Assembly: GCA_023415495.1 (NCBI GenBank)
Contig: JAEZKK010000028.1
Coordinates: 1 to 46,378, forward strand
Source of the DNA: Bacteroidota bacterium
Lineage (GTDB): Bacteria > Bacteroidota > Bacteroidia > Bacteroidales > P3
Direction of reading: 5' to 3'
Length of the DNA stretch: 46,378 bases
A model generated the notes under the pieces. It did no database searches and was not told the DNA's origin. It saw only the letters and a program-made list of their open reading frames with translations. The stretch's first letter is position 1; every line of letters begins with the position of its first letter. A program made the translations under genes and the position numbers. Positions 40,979-46,378 of this stretch are shown one piece after another.

Positions 40979-42142
40979 TTATTTCTTTAATGCAATATCA
41001 ACTGTCTCACAAAGCGTTTCAAAAACATCTTCTTCAGGAGCATCAGCAGGAACTGAATAGTATTTATTCTTCTTTTGATAATATGTCCTTACCTTGGCAG
41101 CCGATTTCTCGTATGTTTCAAGCCTATGGATAATTATATCCGGATCCATATCATAAACTCTTCTCTTATCTGTCTTTCCTCTTTGATTTAACCTCTTAAC
41201 ACATTGAAGTGGACTTGAAATCATCTCAATCATACAGGTAACATTGGAATGAAGTTTCTCAAGAATACCATCCATAATATATGCCTGAACATAAGAAGAG
41301 GGAAAACCCTTAAACAAAAATCCCTTAGCATTCATATTCTCGGTAATCTTTCTTTCGATCAATCTAATTGCAACTAAATCCGGAACATTATCACCTCTTT
41401 CCATATATGGCTTAGCAATTCTTCCAATTTCTGTATCGTTTTGAATCTCTTCTCTAATCAAAGCTCCAGTTGAGATATAAACCAAATCATATTTCTTAGA
41501 TAATAGTTTAGCTTGAGTACCCTTACCTGCTCCTGGAGCACCATAAAGAACAATATTTCTATACACACTCTCTAAGGTCTCTTCAACTTTGCAAGATAAT
41601 CTATCAAAGACCTCTTCCATAGTTCCTATCCCATCTATTGCATGATAAATACCCTTTTCTTTATAGTATTCAGCAACTGGAATAGTTTTTTCATCATACT
41701 CACGAAAACGATTAAGAATTACCTCTTCCTTATCATCCTCTCTACCTTCGATTGAGGCTCTGTCTAACATACGTTTAATTAAGACATCTCTTGGAACCTC
41801 AAGAGATAAAAGACAAAGAAGTTTTTTATTCATTCTATGAAGGAGCCCCTCAAGAATATAAGCCTGAACAACGGTTCTTGGGAAACCGTCGAATAGGAAA
41901 CCTCCTGTTGTAGTGGAATTTTCAATTCTCTTTTCAATTATCTGAACAATTAATTCGTCAGATACAAGACCTCCTTTATTTATAATATCTTTAGCCTCAA
42001 GCCCAATCTCCGTTCCTTCAGCTATTTCTTGTCTAAGGATATCTCCAGTTGAAATATATGTAAGATTGTATTTCTCTACTAACATTTTGGATTGTGTCCC
42101 CTTCCCTGCTCCAGGGGCTCCGAATAGTGCTATGTTTAACAT
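40979..42142 (-). CDS. adk: Tandem (two-domain) adenylate kinase, second domain degenerate
   Basis: 387 residues, about twice the normal 190. Domain 1 (1-190) is complete: P-loop GAPGAGKGTQ (8-17), STGD (31-34), AMP-binding FDGFPRT (84-90), short LID with EGRED (132-136). Domain 2 (about 195-387) keeps the P-loop GAPGAGKGTQ (201-210) but has STGA (224-227) in place of STGD and FKGFPSS (278-284) in place of FDGFPRT, losing the arginine that binds AMP. Domain 1 should make ADP from ATP and AMP; domain 2 may bind a nucleotide without normal catalysis. Located between hpt and obg. Confidence 0.92.
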   Translation of the reverse strand: MLNIALFGAPGAGKGTQSKMLVEKYNLTYISTGDILRQEIAEGTEIGLEAKDIINKGGLVSDELIVQIIEKRIENSTTTGGFLFDGFPRTVVQAYILEGLLHRMNKKLLCLLSLEVPRDVLIKRMLDRASIEGREDDKEEVILNRFREYDEKTIPVAEYYKEKGIYHAIDGIGTMEEVFDRLSCKVEETLESVYRNIVLYGAPGAGKGTQAKLLSKKYDLVYISTGALIREEIQNDTEIGRIAKPYMERGDNVPDLVAIRLIERKITENMNAKGFLFKGFPSSYVQAYIMDGILEKLHSNVTCMIEMISSPLQCVKRLNQRGKTDKRRVYDMDPDIIIHRLETYEKSAAKVRTYYQKKNKYYSVPADAPEEDVFETLCETVDIALKK

Positions 42143-42166
42143 ATTGTATTATTATTATGTTTGAAC

Positions 42167-42700
42167 CTATTTTAATTGATAAATTTCTGACAAATTCCTT
42201 CCATAGCCATCGTAATCTAACCCATACCCAACTATAAACTCGTTTGAAATATCAAAACCCTTATATCTCACATCAAAATCAGCCTTAAAACTTTGAGGTT
42301 TAAAAAACAAACTGCATATTTCCAATGACCTTGGTTTCTTTAAGTTTAAATCCCTAATTATATTACTAAGTGTAATTCCTGTATCTACTATATCTTCAAT
42401 TATAATTACATCCTTATTCCAAATTTCTTCATTCAATCCTATTAAGGTATTTATACTACCTGAGGATTCAATCCCCTGATAGGAAGAAACTTTAATAAAA
42501 CTAATTTTATGATTACCACTTATTCTCTTTAAAAGGTCAGCAGCAAACATAAAAGCACCATTAAGGATGATTATAAACAATATTTCCTTGGAAACATAAT
42601 CATTATTAATCTCTTGGGATAACTCAACTACCCTTTCATCCAATTCTTTGGCTGAAATATATTTCTTAAATTCCTTATCCTTTATTTTGATTAACTCCAC
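42167..42700 (-). CDS. hpt: Hypoxanthine phosphoribosyltransferase (GTG start)
   Basis: About 177 residues from a GTG at 42700-42698 (VELIKIKDKEF), which aligns with the usual start of Bacteroidota Hpt. An ATG at 42754 in the same frame would add 18 residues, but a strong -7 box (TAACTTTGC, 42732-42724) lies inside that extension, so that ATG would not be transcribed from it. The phosphoribosyl pyrophosphate loop VIIEDIVDTGITLS, the flexible SSYQG loop and the end FIVGYGLDYDGYGRN are all present. It salvages hypoxanthine and guanine to IMP and GMP. Followed 24 nt later by adk. Confidence 0.9.
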   Translation of the reverse strand: MELIKIKDKEFKKYISAKELDERVVELSQEINNDYVSKEILFIIILNGAFMFAADLLKRISGNHKISFIKVSSYQGIESSGSINTLIGLNEEIWNKDVIIIEDIVDTGITLSNIIRDLNLKKPRSLEICSLFFKPQSFKADFDVRYKGFDISNEFIVGYGLDYDGYGRNLSEIYQLK

Positions 42701-42724
42701 AATTTTATACACTTTATAATACTG

Positions 42725-42732
42725 CAAAGTTA
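42725..42732 (-). promoter_or_regulatory. -7 box of hpt
   Basis: Minus-strand TAACTTTGC. It places the transcript start near 42717, upstream of the GTG start but downstream of the in-frame ATG at 42754. Confidence 0.6.
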
Positions 42733-42771
42733 AGGATAATTCTAAGTCTGACAAATAAATACTTAAAGAAA

Positions 42772-43983
42772 TTAAGCTTTTAGAAGGGATATTATTAAAA
42801 AGGCTGATAATCCCATGGCAAATTCCATACTTTTTTCATCAATATCGAATTTACTTGTATGCAGATTAGTAATGGCTTCATCCTTTTTCTTTGTCCCTAC
42901 TCTGAAATAACAACCCTTAGTTTTTTGAGCAAAATAAGAGAAATCCTCAGCAGTCATCCTTTCCTTTAACTCTAAAACCTTTTCCTCTGACAAATATTCT
43001 CTTGCAATACTCATTGCTTTTTTAGTCAAGTCAATATCATTATAAACATAAGGATAGCCCGAATCGACAAAAACCTTTGCCTTTCCTCCAAAGCTCTCAG
43101 CAACATTTTCAGATATTCTTTTGATTAATCTATGGCATTCCTTTCTCCAATCCTCATCGAAGGTTCTAATTATACCTTCTAAATTTACCTTATCTGGGAT
43201 AATATTAGTTCGACCATTTCCTATAAACTTACCTATTGAAATAGTGGTTGGAGTAGTAGGTTGAGCATTTCTTGAAACAATACTTTGCAATCCGACAACA
43301 ATATGTGAAGCAATAAGGATTGGGTCAATATTCAAATCAGGGGTAGCACCATGACCTCCTTTTCCCTCAACCTCAATATAAAACTCATCGGTCGATGCCA
43401 TATACTTTCCTGGCTTTACACCAATATAACCTGTTTCCATCTCTGGAGTAGAGTGAAATGCGAATATCTCAGTAGGAATAACCTCATCAAATACCCCATC
43501 ATTTAACATTGAGATAGCTCCACCAGGATATTCTTCCTCTGAGGGCTGAAATATAAACATAAACCTACCAGAAAACTCATAGCTTAATGATTTTAATATT
43601 TTAATTGTGCCAAGTAAGGAAGCAATATGCATATCATGACCGCAGGCATGCATAACTCCTGGGTTTTGACTAACAAAATCATGATTATTCTCTTCGTTGA
43701 TAGGCAATGCATCCATATCTGCTCTAAATGCAACACATTTCCCATTATCCCGACTCCCTTCAACAAAGCCCATTATTCCATTCCCCCCAATATTCCTTCT
43801 ATAGCTCAACTCCATTTTATCTAACTCTCTACAAATAAAATCAGAAGTAGCAAATTCCTTTTTTGAAAGCTCTGGCCATCTATGTAAATGTCGTCTAATC
43901 TCAACTATTTCATTAAAGTATTCCTTAGCAAGCAGATTAATACTAACTTTTATATTACTATTATTTAGAGTAGAGTTACCCAT
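42772..43983 (-). CDS. M20 family amidohydrolase (hippurate / indole-acetyl-amino acid hydrolase type)
   Basis: 403 residues. The metal site is visible in MHACGHDMHIA and EEYPGGA (Glu-Glu), a GKGGHGATPDLNIDPI segment marks the dimerisation domain, and a histidine near the end (TNLHTSKFDID) completes the site. No signal peptide, so cytoplasmic. It should split N-acyl amino acids; the natural substrate is unknown. It has a -7 box (TATCTTTG, 44020-44013) about 30 bp upstream and ends 17 nt before the hpt in-frame ATG, with hpt then having its own promoter. Confidence 0.88.
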   Translation of the reverse strand: MGNSTLNNSNIKVSINLLAKEYFNEIVEIRRHLHRWPELSKKEFATSDFICRELDKMELSYRRNIGGNGIMGFVEGSRDNGKCVAFRADMDALPINEENNHDFVSQNPGVMHACGHDMHIASLLGTIKILKSLSYEFSGRFMFIFQPSEEEYPGGAISMLNDGVFDEVIPTEIFAFHSTPEMETGYIGVKPGKYMASTDEFYIEVEGKGGHGATPDLNIDPILIASHIVVGLQSIVSRNAQPTTPTTISIGKFIGNGRTNIIPDKVNLEGIIRTFDEDWRKECHRLIKRISENVAESFGGKAKVFVDSGYPYVYNDIDLTKKAMSIAREYLSEEKVLELKERMTAEDFSYFAQKTKGCYFRVGTKKKDEAITNLHTSKFDIDEKSMEFAMGLSAFLIISLLKA

Positions 43984-44023
43984 ATGACTTTAATTTTATT
44001 AATTTCCGACTACAAAGATATAT

Positions 44024-44060
44024 AAAAAAGAAAAGGGAGACTAAAAATAAGCCTCCCTTT
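44024..44060 (-). terminator. Terminator of the first RRM gene
   Basis: Minus-strand AAAGGGAGGC (44060-44051) pairs with GTCTCCCTTT (44041-44032, one G-U), followed by TCTTTTTT. It directly precedes the promoter of the M20 gene. Confidence 0.8.
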
Positions 44061-44082
44061 ATAAATCTTAAGAATTAAGATA

Positions 44083-44412
44083 CTAATAACTACTATTATT
44101 ATTGAAACCTCTTCCTCTATTATCTCTTGATCTATTGTTATTGCTGAAACTACGTTCACCTGCTGGTCTTTCTTCACGTGGTCTAGCTACAGATACGTTG
44201 ATAATCTTCTTGTCGAAAGAAGCACCATTTAATTCATCGATAGCTTTTTGTCCGTGTTCTTCAGACATTTCGATAAAACCAAAGCCTCTTGAACGGCCTG
44301 TGAATTTGTCAGTAATAACTTTTGCTGAAGATACTTCTCCGTATTCTTCAAACGCTTGTCTTAAGTCCTCATCGTTGATAGCGTAACTTAAGTTTGAAAC
44401 AAAAATGTTCAT
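44083..44412 (-). CDS. Single-RRM RNA-binding protein, copy 1
   Basis: 109 residues: one RRM (1-80) with RNP2 IFVSNL and RNP1 RGFGFIEM, then an Arg/Asn/Gly-rich tail (about 84-109). These small glycine-rich RRM proteins bind single-stranded RNA and are often cold-induced in bacteria. It is a tandem duplicate of the gene at 44680-45018, differing mainly in the tail and at a few RRM positions. It has a leader of about 130 nt with a hairpin TTAGCTTGAGCTAA (44432-44445) 20 nt before the start. Confidence 0.93.
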   Translation of the reverse strand: MNIFVSNLSYAINDEDLRQAFEEYGEVSSAKVITDKFTGRSRGFGFIEMSEEHGQKAIDELNGASFDKKIINVSVARPREERPAGERSFSNNNRSRDNRGRGFNNNSSY

Positions 44413-44555
44413 ATAAAAATATTGATTAAAATTAGCTTGAGCTAAAGAAAAAATTAGAGTAAAATAAACTTAAAACAACGTCTTTGGGGAAATAGTCTTA
44501 GGAAAATAAAAAACCGATTATTACTTTGAAACTCAAATAAAACATTGCAAAGATA
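44413..44555 (-). promoter_or_regulatory. Promoter and conserved long leader of RRM copy 1
   Basis: A -7 box TATCTTTG (44555-44548) gives a leader of about 130 nt. The leader is closely matched by that of copy 2 (CAAATAAAAC, CCGATTATTACTTTGAAACT, AAATAGTCTTAGGAAA and the 14-nt hairpin are shared). Conservation outside the coding region suggests regulation at RNA level. Confidence 0.65.
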
Positions 44556-44625
44556 CAACAAAATTCGTTACTAGCAAGTTTTTAGTCTTTTTTCTTTAAA
44601 CTATTTTTGAAAAAACTTTGGAAAA

Positions 44626-44658
44626 ACAAAAAAAGGGAGACTTGAAAGCCTCCCTTTG
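44626..44658 (-). terminator. Terminator of the second RRM gene
   Basis: Same stem as that of copy 1: AAAGGGAGGC (44657-44648) with GTCTCCCTTT (44641-44632), followed by TTTTTTTG. It shows that the duplication included the terminator. Confidence 0.8.
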
Positions 44659-44679
44659 TACATCTTAAGAGTTAATATA

Positions 44680-45018
44680 CTAATAGCTACTACTATTATT
44701 ATTATTGAAACCCCTTCCTCTGTTATCTCTTGATCTATTGTTGTTATTACCGAAACGACGTTCACCTGCTGGTTTGTCTTCACGTGGTCTAGCTACAGAA
44801 ACATTGATAATCTTCTTGTCGAAAGAAGCACCATTTAATTCGTCGATAGCTTTTTGTCCGCTTTCGTCAGACATTTCAACAAAACCAAAGCCTCTTGAAC
44901 GACCAGTGAATTTGTCAGTAATAACTTTTGCTGAAGATACTTCTCCGTATTCTTCAAATGCTTGTCTTAAGTCCTCATCAGTTATAGCGTAACTTAAGTT
45001 TGAAACAAAAATGTTCAT
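44680..45018 (-). CDS. Single-RRM RNA-binding protein, copy 2
   Basis: 112 residues with the same layout as copy 1: RRM with IFVSNL and RGFGFVEM, then an Arg/Asn/Gly tail ending NNNNSSSY. Against copy 1 it has ITDEDL for INDEDL, DESGQK for EEHGQK and a longer asparagine stretch in the tail. The near identity of coding and flanking sequence points to a fairly recent tandem duplication of about 600 bp. Its own promoter and terminator suggest separate expression. Confidence 0.93.
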   Translation of the reverse strand: MNIFVSNLSYAITDEDLRQAFEEYGEVSSAKVITDKFTGRSRGFGFVEMSDESGQKAIDELNGASFDKKIINVSVARPREDKPAGERRFGNNNNRSRDNRGRGFNNNNSSSY

Positions 45019-45162
45019 AAAAAAATATTGATTAAAAATTAGCTTGAGCTAAAAGGAACAATTAGAAGAAAATAAACTTAAAACAATGTCTTTGGGAAAT
45101 AGTCTTAGGAAATATAAAAACCGATTATTACTTTGAAACTCAAATAAAACTCTGCAAAGATA
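45019..45162 (-). promoter_or_regulatory. Promoter and conserved long leader of RRM copy 2
   Basis: -7 box TATCTTTG (45162-45155), leader of about 130 nt, hairpin TTAGCTTGAGCTAA at 45039-45052. It parallels the leader of copy 1 nearly base for base. Confidence 0.65.
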
Positions 45163-45213
45163 CACTAAAATTAATTACTTGCAAGTTTTTTATTCTTTTT
45201 TCAATAAAATAAT

Positions 45214-45996
45214 TTAGAAAATCCTTTTTATCTTCTCTAATCTATGAGTATAATTATTAATATCTTTCCTATAAATACCCTTATTATCAATACTATCAAT
45301 CCTAACTTGACCAGAGGCATGAATAATCTTACCCTCTCCAAGATAGACCCCAACATGGATAATTTTCCCCTCATTATTAGAGAAAAAGCATAAATCGCAA
45401 GCCTCTGCAAGAGAGATATTTTCAATTTCTTCGCCCTGAGTAATTTGTTCTGAGGCATCTCTTAGAAGATTAATACCTATTTGTTTAAAACATATTTGAG
45501 TAAAACCAGAGCAATCAATTCCAAACAAGCTCTTACCTCCCCATAAATATGGAGTTGAGAGGTATTTAATAGCAATTGAACTAAGCCTTATCTTATTAGT
45601 AATTATCGATTTAGTAATTGAGTTTTCGGAAATCTCAAATAATATATTAGAAAGGACGAATTTAGGCGAAACAACTTGACTCCCTAAATAGATAGGATAA
45701 ATAGTCTTTTCCTTAGAGCCTTCTTGCGATTGGAATACGTAAGCAATTGCTTCTTTAATAAACTTTTTAGGAGTTGAGACATAGGAATGGAAGTCAGAGC
45801 TTGAGAGCCTAATACATTGCTTTACATCTATCCAACCCTCATAGTTATCATCATAGTTTTGAATAAACAACCAATTCTTTTCATCCTTAATAATAGTAAA
45901 AGCATCTCCGAAAAGGAGCTGAGAGACCATTTCCGAAGCATCGCTTGCCTCCTTTCTCATAGGGACTATCCCCAAATTACAAAAGCCATATCTCAT
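45214..45996 (-). CDS. NlpC/P60 (C40) endopeptidase with SH3b domains
   Basis: 260 residues. N-terminal bacterial SH3 region (about 5-115) and a C-terminal NlpC/P60 domain (about 140-260) with the catalytic Cys162 (GIDCSGF), His214 (IIHVGVYLG) and His226 (IIHASG). There is no signal peptide, as in cytoplasmic gamma-D-glutamyl-L-diamino acid endopeptidases that recycle murein peptides (YkfC-like). A -7 box (TATCTTTG, 46030-46023) lies about 27 bp upstream. Further upstream are a 21-bp array and an inverted copy of the promoter-array repeat also found before glmS. Confidence 0.9.
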   Translation of the reverse strand: MRYGFCNLGIVPMRKEASDASEMVSQLLFGDAFTIIKDEKNWLFIQNYDDNYEGWIDVKQCIRLSSSDFHSYVSTPKKFIKEAIAYVFQSQEGSKEKTIYPIYLGSQVVSPKFVLSNILFEISENSITKSIITNKIRLSSIAIKYLSTPYLWGGKSLFGIDCSGFTQICFKQIGINLLRDASEQITQGEEIENISLAEACDLCFFSNNEGKIIHVGVYLGEGKIIHASGQVRIDSIDNKGIYRKDINNYTHRLEKIKRIF

Positions 45997-46022
45997 ATCA
46001 TAGAGTTTCTTTGATTCTATTG

Positions 46023-46030
46023 CAAAGATA
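46023..46030 (-). promoter_or_regulatory. Proximal -7 box of the NlpC/P60 gene
   Basis: Minus-strand TATCTTTGC about 27 bp before the start codon. Confidence 0.6.
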
Positions 46031-46109
46031 AATTCTTTTCTCGACTTTCAAAATTGTTCAATAAATTTTAGTTTATAAGAGATAAAGGAAATTATATCAA
46101 GAAAAAATC

Positions 46110-46193
46110 AAATTAAATCAAGTTTCGTAGAATTTTTATTTGATTTCGTTCAATTTTTATTTGACTTAAAAGTTTTTTTCTTTGATTTAAATA
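46110..46193. repeat. Intergenic 21-bp tandem array
   Basis: Four units start at 46110, 46131, 46152 and 46173, 21 bp apart. AATTTTTATTTGA occurs at 46131 and again at 46152; the last unit is a variant. TTGAT or TTGAC recurs at 46140, 46161 and 46182, and the first unit has the inverse ATCAA. Cores resemble the GAATTTGATTC type but are less palindromic. It ends 80 bp before the -7 box at 46030. Confidence 0.75.
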
Positions 46194-46198
46194 CTGGT

Positions 46199-46378
46199 AT
46201 GGTAGCTATGACACGAGCATTATGGTACCTACCACACGCCCCTTATGGTACCTACCACACGAGCGTTATGGTAGCTACCATAATGTAGTTTTAGAAAATC
46301 AAGTGATTTTGTTTGGAATTAACGAACTCATTCCCTTCTATTTGCAAAGATAAGTAAATTATTTCATTTATGGTTGAA
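46199..46378 (-). repeat. Dispersed promoter-array repeat, copy 2 (runs off the window)
   Basis: Inverted copy of 10226-10400. From right to left on the minus strand: -7 box TATCTTTG (46352-46345), exactly 64 nt of leader, then four TGGTA-type cores (plus-strand starts 46269, 46246, 46223, 46200), exactly 23 bp apart. The shared 16-mer (46104-46089) follows after 95 nt instead of 74 nt in copy 1, a difference of 21. Confidence 0.88.

Noticed and set aside
44102..44992. Plus-strand frames of 94-95 codons opposite the two RRM genes
   Set aside because: They are antisense shadows of conserved coding sequence, with no promoter or family features.
1..46378. tRNA, rRNA, prophage, integrase or complete insertion sequence
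   Set aside because: None was recognised by eye on either strand; short tRNAs could be missed without a covariance search.

Overview
The window looks like a chromosomal segment of an anaerobic, low-GC Bacteroidota, most likely order Bacteroidales. The main reasons are repeated -7 promoter boxes of the Bacteroidota type (TAnnTTTG, usually TATCTTTGC), no Shine-Dalgarno sequences, a type IX secretion (T9SS) sorting-domain protein, several Bacteroidota-restricted families (DUF4837, DUF4301, DUF6029, Omp28, long OadG), a ferredoxin-linked 2-oxoacid oxidoreductase and a sodium-pumping methylmalonyl-CoA decarboxylase. Nearly all of it is ordinary core-genome content. I see no tRNA, rRNA, CRISPR array, prophage or complete insertion sequence.

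Layout. 1-4.3 kb: an Fe superoxide dismutase with an apparent signal peptide, then a four-gene 2-oxoacid:ferredoxin oxidoreductase operon. 4.3-8.9 kb (minus): methylmalonyl-CoA epimerase and the four subunits of the decarboxylase Na+ pump, consistent with propionate formation. 9-15.2 kb: DUF4837 lipoprotein, glmS, DUF4301 and an M23/LysM peptidoglycan hydrolase. 15.1-18.3 kb: a WYL regulator behind a 5'-truncated AAA ATPase, a uracil-DNA-glycosylase-like gene and a 0.9-kb repeat-rich intergenic region. 18.3-22.2 kb (minus): TlpA thioredoxin, DUF6029 barrel, Omp28 lipoprotein and a T9SS cargo protein. 22.2-30.1 kb: polyprenyl synthase, then a divergent run of radical SAM, a FeoB membrane domain lacking its G domain, 5-formyl-THF cyclo-ligase, lnt, a YfcC-type carrier and an OmpH-like protein. 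30.1-33.6 kb: a sugar dehydrogenase and acetyltransferase pair, DUF1573, and an aminotransferase. 33.8-37.9 kb: pheT and two unknown genes. 37.9-44 kb (minus): mreC-mreD, and an M20 - hpt - tandem adenylate kinase - obg - PAP2 run. 44-46.4 kb: duplicated RRM protein genes and an NlpC/P60 peptidase.

The most unusual signal lies between the genes. At least six intergenic loci carry arrays of short palindrome-like cores (about 11-12 bp) repeated with a strict period of 21, 22 or 23 bp, that is, about two helical turns. Core sequence differs between loci (GAATTTGATTC, TAATGSCATTA, GGACTWAGTCC, TGGTAGSTACCA), and one array mixes two core types in register. Most lie roughly 55-100 bp upstream of a -7 box. 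Two inverted copies of one array, with the same promoter-like leader, sit 36 kb apart in front of glmS and the NlpC/P60 gene; downstream of the array they differ in length by exactly 21 bp. Two promoter/leader regions (glmS and the glycosylase-like gene) have also been tandemly duplicated around such arrays. I do not recognise a described family with this architecture. A set of helically phased operator arrays is the leading inference; an unusual tandem-repeat mutation process is the main alternative.
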